NCBI GenBank assembly: GCA_021018815.1
Contig: JAITYX010000010.1
Span: 5,394,001 to 5,458,000, forward strand
Direction of reading: 5' to 3'
DNA length: 64,000 nucleotides
Source of the DNA: Talinum fruticosum
Taxonomy: Eukaryota > Streptophyta > Magnoliopsida > Caryophyllales > Talinaceae
The notes under the pieces are model-generated. The model saw only the letters and a program-made list of their open reading frames with translations. It searched no databases and was not told where the DNA came from. Position numbers and translations under genes: made by a program. Below are positions 11,622 to 22,804 of the stretch, piece after piece (the first letter of the stretch is position 1; every line of letters begins with the position of its first letter).

Positions 11622-13106
11622 GAAGGTTTGCTCGGGAGAAGTTAAGTCACCCTAGAGGGGGTGAATAGGGTGATGGAAGATTTTTGAGAAAATCAAACTC
11701 TTTTGCACAGAATAGAGACAGAAGCAGATTCCGAGTCTAGATTGGACTCGGAAAAGTGTAAACTCGGATATACGTGGAAACCCTCCCGGGGCGTAAAACG
11801 ACGGACGAGTGTCAATCCGGACACCAAGTCAAATCCACTAATTGAATCCTCAATTACAATGAATATGACTACCCAGATTTGTTCCCAAACAAATCTATTA
11901 CAATTTTCCCGTGCTCGAATTTACCTTATCCGACTGACCTAGTACTTCCAAGTTGAAGTTACCTTATCAACTTGGGATCCTCCAATTTTTCCCGGGTTAG
12001 AAGTTCCCTTATCTAACTCGGTACTTCCAAACCGAGGTAACCTTTACAGTTTGGGACAACCGAGTTGAGGTAACCTTTACAACTCGGTCGGAGAGAAAGA
12101 GTAGAAGAGTAGTAAGAATTGCAATACAACCGACTCGAGAAAAATACAACTCGGAATATTAGAATTACAGTTTGGGAGTTGTATGCTAGAGAAGGTGTTC
12201 AATATGGTCTCTCTTTTTCTGCCATTCGTCGGTTGAAATCTTGTGCTAAGGCTTCTATAAATAGTCTCGCCTTGAAGAGATAGCCGTTGTGCCTCCAACG
12301 TCTTTCTGTTGAAGCCGTCCGAGTTAACTAGCCGTTGTAACGGATAGGCCGAGTCACTCGATTTCTGGACTACCTTGAAATAAGCGTTGTGCCTTGGTCC
12401 TAGCTTCCAACAACTCTTTTTCCAACTTTTGTAAACTGGAAAAGCAAAACGAAAAGACCGTTAGACGCAAAAATAAAATATTACCCAAAACAAGTAATGA
12501 CAAGGTCGTCGGTAAGTTCCGAGCTTTTCTAGAAATTCCGACTTTTTGCTCGGCGAGTGCTTTAACGGTCGAAGCCTTTTGCTTTTGCTTTTTCTTTAGA
12601 TAATTGAAATTAGAAAAACCTGCAAAAACATTAAGCACAATGGTTCTCAAAGTATAAATATACTTTGGTCCATAATTAGATAAGGATCAGTCTCAATAAA
12701 GCATTTAATGACTAATTACCTTAATCTATTAATCTGGAATATTTCAAGTCTAATATTCAATATACTCAAATTCCAGTATATGCTAAAACTCATAAATAAA
12801 TCATTCAATCTTAATGGGCACAAGAGTTATATAGACATTTTACAATTACGCATAATTAAACAAATAATAGCGTAGGCAAACTAAATGTCCGAGTCCGACT
12901 TAGTGGGTCGGACTTAGTCGGATAATCTTAATATGCTTAAGTCCGAGTTCAGTCAAGAATAAGTCAAATTAAAATGATGAATTGTAAAGCATATGACTTA
13001 GATAAATGAATTTCTTTTAGGATACTTCTTGCTTTATCCTAAATTTAGATGAATGCATGAAATCAAAACACATTCAAGGGGTTAGTCGATCATACTCGAG
13101 TCTTCA
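11622..13106 (-). mobile_element. LTR-like repeat family A, copy A1
   Basis: The body, 11671-13106, reads on the minus strand from TGAAGACTCGAG to a CATCA end (TGATGG on the plus strand). A 49-bp flank, 11622-11670, starts GAAGGTTTGCTCGGGAGA and ends GGGGGTGAATAGGG. Shared family landmarks in order on the element strand are: TGGACCAAAGTATA near the start, a TATA-like box with GAAGCC (about 12255), stacked AACTCGGT / GTACTTCC phrases, and AGGGTTTCCACGT near the end. The TG...CA ends, promoter position and size suggest an LTR, probably copia-type. No coding internal region is attached, and the right-hand flank seen in copy A3 is missing. Confidence 0.65.
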
Positions 13107-13559
13107 ATCTAAACATGATTGGTGCACATTATAGTCCATGTATGAAAACCACAACAACAAAGAGAAGCTCAACTAAGTGGATAGTGATGTTTATATTTCA
13201 ATTTTTTTTCTGTTATAACTTTTTCCTAACATAAAAATATATTAATAAACCTCTTCAAAACACATGCATTTAACAATTTCTTGAAATTTAATGCATTCAA
13301 AGTAGGACCATAAGTACACATACGGACTTCATTTTGTTTGGAAAGTAAAAAACAATGAGGAGGAGAAGGAAACACACCTTGATGAAGATGATTAGAGTTG
13401 ATGTCTTGTTGTTTGTTATGTTCTTGAACCTTCCTTCTACTCCTCTACCTTATTCTTGACTCTACCCTTAGTGAACATGCTCAACAATGGAGGTTGAAGC
13501 TTGAAATGAATGAGATTAAAGAAGATGAAGTCCCCTTTGTTTTCTCCTCCCTCCCTCTC

Positions 13560-13631
<72 letters not shown>

Positions 13632-14042
13632 TTGGAGCCATTGGGTTTTACATGAGAAATGAGCAAGCATTTCTAGTTGAGGTAATCTATTTGATTTATG
13701 CAGCAGATTTGGAGAAGAGTAATGATTGTGAACCATGGAGACTTAGAGCTAGGGGGCTAAAGATGTAGGGTGTAGCAGTAGGTAAAGAAAAGTGGAGCAA
13801 GCAATCAAATTTTTGGCCTAAATGCAGAGGTTTTAGAAAGGAAGGAGTAGGTTTTAGATGTTTAGACCCTAGGATGATAATCATGCTTTGAGATTTATTT
13901 ATTCTAAGCAAATAACAAACCAAATAAATATTTTTTAAAGCTTACTCCTAATATTATTTTCAACTAAATTGGTCCATCAACTAGTAAACATGTATATAAA
14001 TATATATGTATATTAACTAGCACAATATATAAATTTTTTTGA
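13107..14042 (-). mobile_element. Left part of a chromovirus-like LTR split by the CACTA element
   Basis: This stretch should continue, on the minus strand, the LTR that starts TGTGATGCCC at 27659 and is interrupted by the CACTA insertion at 14046-27567. It contains a long CT microsatellite (13555-13628, GA on the minus strand). A G/A- or C/T-rich tract in the same relative position is seen in the other large LTRs of this window. The left limit is unclear because family-A copy A1 abuts it. Short open frames here come from the microsatellite and are not genes. Confidence 0.45.
13555..13628. repeat. CT/GA microsatellite
   Basis: A run of more than 30 CT dinucleotides, slightly interrupted at its left end. 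It produces Arg-Glu repeat peptides on the minus strand that are artefacts. Confidence 0.95.
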
Positions 14043-14059
14043 TAACACTACTACAGAAA

Positions 14060-14260
14060 CCACTCTTAACGACGGTTAAAAGGGCAAACCGTCATGGAAA
14101 ATGGACCGGTGGCATTGTTGTAAATAACCGACATTGTCTAACATATATGACGAGGGTTCTTTCAGAGATCTATCGTCATATGTCCTGCTGAAAACATTCG
14201 TCGTCATTTGTGACATATGCCGACGGTTCTATGAAAAAACCATCGTCATATACCCAAGAA
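14060..14260. repeat. 5' subterminal palindromic repeats of the CACTA element
   Basis: Three short inverted units carry the word ACGACGGTT or a variant and its complement: 14068-14095, about 14148-14180 and 14215-14252. En/Spm subterminal repeats are binding sites for the TNPA-type accessory protein. Here the motif resembles GACGACGGTT and occurs in both orientations. Confidence 0.8.
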
Positions 14261-15917
14261 CACACCTTCTATTTCCAGGCCCACTTCATCCGCTCTCTAC
14301 TATCGGTCTTATCGCTCTCCACAGTTCACTCTCGTCCACTAATACTCGGATCTAGATCTGTTTCGGAGTAATAGTTGTCGCCGGTAAGTTATCCACGTCA
14401 TTGTTCCTCTTGTTGTTCAATGTTTCATTTTGCTCACTATATCCTCTCGTCTCTCCTCTTTCTTGTAGCTATCTTCTCTTGCTCACTCTCGCCGTTGTTT
14501 CTCCGTGAATCCTCTCCCTCACTCTCGTCGTTGTTTTTCCCCGTTTTTATGGTATGAATCTTTATCTTTTCTTATTTTTTGCTTTAAGTTATTTACAATA
14601 TTTATATAGTTAAATGTTGAATATATTTGGGGTAATTATGTGAATGTTGAGAATGTGGGTAATGTTTGACATTTGAAATGTTGAATCGTTTATTGAGAAT
14701 GTGGGATAGTTAGGATGGTACATCGAAGGAGTGTATACAAATTTATTTATGGTTTAGAGAAATAGAAAGATAATTGGGATGAACTCATTTATCCAATTAT
14801 CAAAATTGGTATCCAAATATGGTTAGAGTTTAGAGAAATAAAAATATTTATAGTTTAGGGTTTGAGAAAATAGAAAAATTTGTGGTTTAGGGTTTAAGGA
14901 TCAAAAGGAGAAAATATAAATATAAAAATATAAAAATTGGAAAGGTATTTAGACATAGGGATCTCCCAAATACTTGTCTATAATACATCAAAATTGAAAG
15001 TAAAAAGGAAACTATATGTATAAATATATATTTAAAAAGAGAAATTTAACCACACTATAATAAGTAAGAACTTATAACTGTGTGATTAAAAGGGACTTAC
15101 AAAATTGGTGAGAAAACCAGGGTTGAGAGGCTTGTAGAAGCTGGGTGGTGGGGAAGTACAAGGACCTTTTCTCTTCGTCATCCATTCTTGTCATATTCAA
15201 GCAAAGTTCTCAAATAGTCTCTAGGAGTAGTCCCTCAAAATAATATCGTGTGGTTTTTTTGAAGACTTTTGCTCTCCTTCCAGGCATTTAATTTAATAAA
15301 TGACATACTTAATTGTGTATAATTGTGCTTATTTTGCTTACAATTTTATGCTTTTCATTAAATTATTGTATGCATTTCATAACTTTAGAGATCCTGTTCA
15401 AAAATATATACATAACAAGTTATCCTAATTAGCGGTACATGCATAAATGTGCGTATAGCGCTTAGGATATTAGCTTGGTATGTATAGGTTTTTGAATTGT
15501 CCGTGTTGGACAGTTTGAGAATAATATGATAATAGATTGTGTGGCTATTATAATCTTAGCATAAATTTGACAAGATATCACGGTGCTCATATCTCGTTTT
15601 TCGGGTGCAATTATGATGACGATGAGTTTGATGTGTGTAACTTTACTTATGTTACCATAAAATTAAGTAAGGATATACACATTAGCCACTTTGTTTTCGT
15701 ATGTTGTACTTGAAGGATTGAGGGGAAATGCTGCCGGAATTTTGTCAAATGTATGATAAGATTTTGCTACACGGTCTAGGGTTATATTATTCTTGAATGG
15801 GTTTAGGACCATCTATCCCCGTAGAAGGATCTTAGGCTCATGTCATACTATTTGTGCATAAGTACGTATTTCTTGAACTATATGTGGTGAATTGTTTCTC
15901 GTATTTATAGGTAAGGT

Positions 15918-18900
15918 ATGGATCGAGAATGAGTTTATAGCGATAGGATGAGTGTAAAATATCGTGATGGTGTCAACAAATTACTAGAGATTCTCGTCAA
16001 ATATGCCATCAAATTCGGAGAACAATCCATATTCTGTGTGTGTTTAAGGTGTTTCAACTCCTCAAGATTACCCCCTAAGGTTGTAAAAGATTACCTATAT
16101 CGGCATGGGTTTGACACAACTTATAAAGTGTGAGTATGGCATGGGAAAGAGGAGTCGTATGTGAATATACAAGTATGAGAGGAAGATGAAGGGTATGATG
16201 AAAATGAAACCAACAGAGTAGCATGGAATTAGAAAATCGGCCCGAAGATCTAGTTCGTGGAGTATAACGTAATTTAGTCGATCAAACAGACATATTGGAG
16301 CAATTGTTAGCCAATTTGGAGAAGCCTTTTTACCTAGGATGTGATAAATACACTCGTTTATCAGCCTGTGTTGAGGTTGATGAACTTGAAAACGGCTAAT
16401 GGTTGGAGTGACAAAAGTTTCACGGACTTGCTGGGTGTTGTCCTAGAAGGCAATGTCCTTCCCAACCGTACATATGAGGCGAAGAGGATGTTGTGTTCTA
16501 TGGGCATGGGGTATAAGAAGATACATGCCTACCCTAACGATTGCATATTGTACCGAAAAAAACATGTACATAGGCATGAATGTCCTAAGTGTGGTGTACC
16601 TCGATAAAAATGAAAAACATCAATGGAGAGAGTGTTGAGGGACCTCTTACAAAGGTGTTGTGGTACTTGCCGATAACACCGAGGTTTAAGTGCTTGTTTT
16701 CAAGTGCAACCGATGCCAAGAACTTGATGTGGCATGCCGACCGGAAGAGTATGTGATGACAAGCTACGTCACCCTGTCGATTCTCCTTAATGGAAAAGGA
16801 TCGATTCATTGTTCTCGGAATTCGAGTATGAAGCACGGAATCTACGCTTGGGTCTTTGTACGGACGGAATAAACCCCCATGGTGACCTCCGTAGTAAGCA
16901 CATCAGTTGGCTCGTTCTTATGGTTATCTACAACCTCACTGGCGTCGTTGTGTGTGAAGCGCAAGTACATTATGTTGTCAATGCTCATTTTTGGGCCTAA
17001 ACAGTAGGAAATGATATAGATGTGTACTTGGCGCCTCTTGTTGAAGATTTCAAGATTTTGTGGGATGAAGGTATTTCAGTTTATAATACATACTCGTCAA
17101 GACCAATTTACATTGTGAGCCATGATCTTCACCACAATCAATGACTTCCTCACATACGGAAACTTATCCGGATACACCGTCAAAGGCCACAAGGCATTCC
17201 CCATTTGTGTAGAGGGTACTTGCTCCTATCAACTTAAGTACGGAAAAAGATGGCTTATCTCGGACGGTGAAAGTTTCTTCCCTTTTCCCATCAATATCAT
17301 AAGAAAAAGAAAGCTTTAATGGTAAAACTAAGATGGATTCTGCTCCAACTCCATTAACAGGACATCAAATATATGAGCAAGTGAACGATCTTAATGTGGA
17401 GTTCGGCAAGCCATACCGACGTCAATCCGAAAATGGTGTGTGGAAAAAGAGATCAATATTTTTTGATCTTTCATATTGGAAAGAGTTGTATGTGAGATAT
17501 AGTCTTGATGTAATGCATATAGAGAAAAACATATGTGAAAGTCTCATTGGTACTCTTCCGAACATACCAGGGAAGACCAAGGACGGAGAGAAAGCACGAC
17601 TCGATATGTGTGAAATGGGAATACAGGAGGAATTAGCACCACAAGCAAAGGGGAAAAGAACATATTTTCCTCCGGCATCTTACACATTGAGTAGAAGGGA
17701 AAAACAACGTTTGTGTGAGACCTTGACGAAACTTAAAGTGTCACAGGGATATTCTTCAAATATCATTAGACTCGTTTCGATGTCCGATTATAGACTAATC
17801 GGTCTTAAATGTCACAATTGTCATGCTTTGATGCAACAAATACTATCGGTTGTTATCCAAGCCATGATGCCGAGACATGTCAAACAGGTGATCACAAGAC
17901 TTTGCTTCTTCTTCAATACCATATGTAGCAAAGTCGTTGATTTGGAGAAATTGGATGATCTTCGATGCGGCATGATCGTTACATTGTGCCAACTTGAGAT
18001 GTACTTCCCACCTTCTTTTTTGATATCATGGTGCACTTAGTTGTTTATTTGGTGAGAGAAGTGCGATTCTCGTGGCCCCGATTTTTACCGATGGATGTAC
18101 CCTTTTGAACGTATTATGAAAATTCTCAAAGGGTATGTTAGAAATCAGTACCAACCGAAAGCGTGCATTGTTGAGGAATACACAACCGAGGAGTGTGACA
18201 AGTTCTACTGTGAATACTACCCCCAAATGGAAGAAGTTGGTATTCCAAAACATCAATTTATAGGGAAGATCGGTGGGCGGGGAAATTGGGGCCGACGGTT
18301 CTTATAATCGATCGGGATATGAGGAATCTTTATATTCTATAAACCAGTGATAAAGTGCGATCGTTCATTGACGAGCACAGATCCCTCATAAGGAGACAGT
18401 ACCAAGGAAAAATGAGACATGGGTACTAACCCATCATAATTGCACATTTATCAACTAGTTTAGAGATAGAGTGATCACTAGCCAAGTGGAAGAATCACGA
18501 GAGCATATCTCGCAAAAATTAGTAAGCTTGGCTAGAGGGCCACGATTATAAGTCATATCTTACCATAGGTATGGCATCAATGGATACTCTTTCTACACAA
18601 AGAGCCAGGACAATATGCACACTTCGCAAAATAGTGGGGTCACATTGAAGGATCATGCACTTCATGTTTGCAACTCCAAGGAAAAAATACTGTTGTAACT
18701 AAAATGTAATATTACTGAGTCATTGAGGAGATATGGGAGCTAGACTATGTTAACTTCTTTGAGCCCGTTTTCCGATGCAAATGGGTTGACAATAACAATG
18801 GTGTCCGAGTTGATGAGATGGGATTCACGATGGTCGATCTCACAAGAGAAGGGCCTAATCAATTTGTTATGGCATCTCGGGCAAGACAAGTGTTCTACAT

Positions 18901-19040
18901 TGAGGATCCGGCCAAAAATAAGTGGTCTATTGTTCTTCAAGGGAAGAAGCACGTTGTTGGTGGGGATGGTGAAGATGAGTGTGAGTTTGTTGAGGAGACC
19001 CTACCCCTCTCCTTGGGAATGCACTGTCGAAAATGAGGAT
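15918..19040 (+). pseudogene. CACTA transposase (TNPD/TNP2) pseudogene
   Basis: Decayed coding sequence in the canonical order of plant CACTA transposases. The N-terminal transposase-associated domain begins at ATG 15918, with an early TGA where the family has Trp (after MDRE). The TNP2 core spans 16330-17800: NGWSDKSFTDLL, GMGYKKIHAYPNDCILYRKK with CPKCGVPR, FKCLFSSATDAKNLMWHAD, LRLGLCTDGINPHGD, NDFLTYGNLSGYTVKGHKA and SLDVMHIEKNICES. The DUF4218 segment follows (about 17800-18210: CHALMQQ, TRLCFFFNTICSKVVD, LCQLEMYFPPSF, WMYPFERIMKILKGYVRN). DUF4216 closes it (about 18757-19010: FRCKWVDNNNG, DEMGFTMVDL, ASRARQVFYIEDP, KWSIVL). At least four frameshifts or stops break it, including one in the T run near 18016-18021. 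It cannot make a working transposase as read. Confidence 0.9.
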
Positions 19041-19281
19041 CCCAATTTTGAAGGTTTGTATTTAAGGGTTGACCACAAGAGGGCCTATATATTAAAGATA
19101 AGTCTTAAAGAGGGGGAAAAAGGCATAAACCATATAATTATATCAACTCGGTAAGAGTATTAATTTTGTTCCGGATGATATCCAATATTGTTACTTGTTT
19201 TAGAAACTGCAACTTGCTTTTCATTATTTTGACTTGTAGTATTTATGTAACAAATCATTGTTCCATGAGAATCAAAATAAG

Positions 19282-19527
19282 GACTCGGTTGTCCAATGGA
19301 AGGGTAGAAGATCATCGGTTGATGAGGGCTATGATTTAGGTAATGTTTCTTGTGGATAATTATTGCTTAATACTTTTTTGAGTTTTGGTTGCTCATCTTA
19401 GCTCTCGCTTAATGTTTTCCTCAATTTTCATGTTCTCCATCTTTACCCCTGCACGAACTTCGAGAAAGCAAACAACGGACTAAGTACTCCAATGGAAAGC
19501 TAGAAGATCATCATTCGACGAAGGTCA
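19282..19527. repeat. Two diverged 45-bp direct repeats in the CACTA 3' region
   Basis: About 19282-19327 and 19478-19527 share the frame GGACT...CTCCAATGGAAG..TAGAAGATCAT...GA.GA.GG. They lie after the DUF4216 segment, where CACTA elements often carry a second gene, so they may be remnants of an accessory coding region. No open frame survives. Confidence 0.5.
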
Positions 19528-19773
19528 AAAGGACTAAGCTCTTGAATATTACCTTTGTCCTTGATTTTCTCATTGTATTTTCTGACAGCTGAGACAGCTT
19601 TGCCTTGGAGGAGCATCACTTTGGGACAATGACAAAGGAAGTAGAGATTGCTTGGTGAGATGACCTCTGTGTGTATTATTTTTTCAGTACTTATGTCAAA
19701 AAGTCTATCTCTTTTTCTTGAAACTTTGTGTTTTAAATGATTTCAATATTTATGTCAAATGGTTCATTTCTAC

Positions 19774-19990
19774 TATTTGCCTAAAGTGATACTTTTATTA
19801 GATTGAGTTATGTGCTTGTCTTTATGACTATATCGCTTGCTTGGAGTTCGTGCGGAGGTAGTGTGGACTGCAAATATGATGTATATATGTTGTCCAAGCT
19901 ACCTCTGCAACAACTCCAAGCAAGCAATATAGTCATAAAGACAAGCACATAACTAAATCTAATACAAAAGTATCACTTTAGGAAAATAAT
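19774..19990. repeat. Long inverted repeat (about 90-bp arms, 36-nt loop) inside the CACTA element
   Basis: The left arm, 19774-19862, and right arm, 19899-19990, are near-complementary. For example, TTATGTGCTTGTCTTTATGA at 19808 pairs with its complement at 19932-19951, and GCTTGCTTGGAGTT pairs with AACTCCAAGCAAGC. A few mismatches and small indels are scattered along the arms. The loop is 19863-19898. A transcript in either direction would fold into a long hairpin of the size seen in young plant MIRNA precursors. It may equally be an inverted duplication or a small foldback element. Confidence 0.85.
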
Positions 19991-20334
19991 AGAGATTTTC
20001 CTTGGGAAAAAACATTAAAATAAGTTTACACCACAAAGTTTCAAGAGTAAAGATGAACTTTTTCATATTAAATATTGAAAGAAGAGTAGTCTTTGTATTA
20101 TATTTCACATCATTGTAAATATTCTTTGCTGGAACTTATTGTGAAATATGAAACCGTGTTGTGAACTTATTCAAGATGGAACTTTTGTTGTGGTTGTAGT
20201 AAGTTGTAAATTTTTGTATATGTTGAAAAATTGAGGTTGTTGGTTGTTGTCTGTCTAAGTTATAATGTATTTTGGAGTGTATTTTGTACAGGGAAATGGA
20301 AAAACAAAAAAAAAAAAACTATAAAAATACAAAC

Positions 20335-20535
20335 CTATGACGACGGTTCTTACATTATAACCGTCGTCATATGCCTTGCCTAAAAATTCTGGGTATTTTT
20401 GTTCGGGACGTATGATGACAGTTCTAATGTAAGAACCGTCGTGGTAACTCTATGACGATGGTTCTTTTTGGAAAACCGTCGTCGTAGAGTGACCTATGAC
20501 TACGGTTTTCCTTCCGAACCGTCGTCGTAAGTCAT
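20335..20535. repeat. 3' subterminal palindromic repeats of the CACTA element (inner part)
   Basis: At least four inverted units carry GACGACGGTT / AACCGTCGTC, spaced 30-50 bp apart (about 20338-20370, 20408-20441, 20451-20490, 20499-20530). Each is a short hairpin with the motif on both arms. They are more regular than the 5' set. The outermost 3' part is displaced to 27440-27567 by the nested insertions. Confidence 0.85.
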
Positions 20536-22101
20536 CTTTGAAGACTCGGACTTTACTCCGCACATTTCTGAGTTCTACCAAAGGAATCGGTATAAGGTAT
20601 TCTCACTTATAGAGTTTTGATTCCAAGTCATTCTCTATACCTTAGAAACTTTTCTAAGTGATATAGTATTTCCTCTAAGTGATATAGCATTTATTTCATG
20701 TATTCTTACTTGTCTCCGTGAGACTCGGACAAGCATATCCGAACTTACTATTGTATACCCAGTTCCGAGTCTCTCATCACTTAGAATTAACGCACGTTCA
20801 AATGACTAGTATTCGCATAACCGCACTCAGTGTCGACTTCATATTACAGGTGTTATTCGTTATAGTCGGCGCTTCTAGTCCGAACCATGCTTAGTCTAGA
20901 TCAAGTTTATTTCACTCGATGTTCTTTATGTAACTTGATTCGCGCCTAGACTAACTCGGATGGAATTTCGAGTTTCATGGATATTAGACTCGGAAAATTT
21001 CATTCCTTTTACGACTTAGATAATTAGTCACTTAATTATCTTAATTATGTTATTATATGTGTCTAATCTTGGACCAAAGTATTTTATACTTTGAGAACCA
21101 ATTTGATTTACTTTTGTAGGTTATTCAAACGAGGATACACTTTTTGAATTACAAAAGTAACCGGCTTCAAAACGTCAAATTACTAGCGGATAAGGATTTT
21201 TCCACCTTTGACCTAGCCCCGGAAGATTACGTCGGGGCTGTCTGTTTCCAAACCGAAAATCTGCAACACTAAGCTAAACGGTGGTTTCCACCTTATCTTT
21301 CAAGACACCGCCGGTGGTTTTGGGACTTCCAAAGGAGTCAAGAACCATTGTCCAACGTTCATATCCCAACGGATACTTTCGAGTGACTCGGAAAGTTCTT
21401 AACAACGGTCACAAAGGACTCTCGGTCGGAAGATGGAGATAACGGCTATGCTGCCTGGTCATCTATAAATAGAAGCCAACTCTCAAGACTTGAAGATTGC
21501 CGAACCTATTGTTAATACACATACTTGAGCAAAGTCATTGTATTCATTCTCAATCTTCTACTTACAACTCCTACTCTATAATTCATTATATTATGAGTTG
21601 TAAGGTCTCGTACTTAGTTACTAAACAATCTCTTTCTTACTCTCTAAGTAAGGTCCCTTGACCGAGTCGTAAGGGTTAACTCAGCTCGATTGTCCCTAGC
21701 TATAAACAGTATTGCCCCTTTACTTTCAATAACTTTGACCAATGTACCTTGCCACCCGTCATCGTTTGTTGACCATAATTGATGAACCCAGTTATGCCTA
21801 TTATGGATCCGCACCCTCCGGGATCGATATTCTAACTAAGGATTCTTGTGGTTCCGGAGGATCCAGCTACAGGAGAACCAGAACGAGAGCTAAAAAAAAA
21901 AAGGAGTTGGCTCATGATTGCCCATTTTTTAATTCCGGGGTTTCTCCGAACCTCGAAACGAAAAAAGTGAGGAAGAAGCGGATGTCCTATTTCATCGGAT
22001 CCGGGATGTGATATGGTTCCGAAGGATGAACCGGATATGGACAGCTCCGATAAGATGTCTTGAACAACTTGGAGCCGGGACTTCTTTTCAAACGAATTGA
22101 A

Positions 22102-22131
22102 ATGATTGAAGTTTTTCTATTTGGAATCGTC
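22102..22131 (+). pseudogene. petG: petG 5' fragment (plastid-derived)
   Basis: The ten codons MIEVFLFGIV match the start of the plastid cytochrome b6f subunit V. The match ends abruptly and the reading frame continues into ycf2-like sequence, so this is a join between two plastid fragments and not a gene. Confidence 0.75.
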
Positions 22132-22451
22132 TCGATTCTTCGGGATCCTTCCTTTCTTCAAACGGAAGGAACCTTAAAAAAAGAAGTACCTTGGAATTCG
22201 AAGAAATAGAAACCTCCGGTAAAATACCTGCCAGTAGATTTTGGTTAAATGATTGTTGAAGTTGTCTTTGAAAAAATGGAATAAAGAATATCCGGAAAGG
22301 CATTTTGGGAATCGGTCTATGTTTCGACCTCTTATTTTGATTTCTCGAACCGAGAGATTCATGAACTCATTAATTTACCTCGATCTATCCGAATGATCGG
22401 TCTCAATTCGGGAGGAAGAACTGGTAATAGACACAAAACCATCCATTTTAA

Positions 22452-22764
<313 letters not shown>

Positions 22765-22804
22765 CTAAGAAAAAACCTAAAAAAGGAAGGAATCGTTTCA
22801 TTGT

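Noticed and set aside
13437..13736. Arg-Glu repeat open frames on the minus strand
   Set aside because: Translation of the CT/GA microsatellite.
22132..22335. A functional plastid or nuclear ycf2/petG gene
   Set aside because: Only short fragments in mixed orientation with stops; the surrounding DNA is nuclear transposons.
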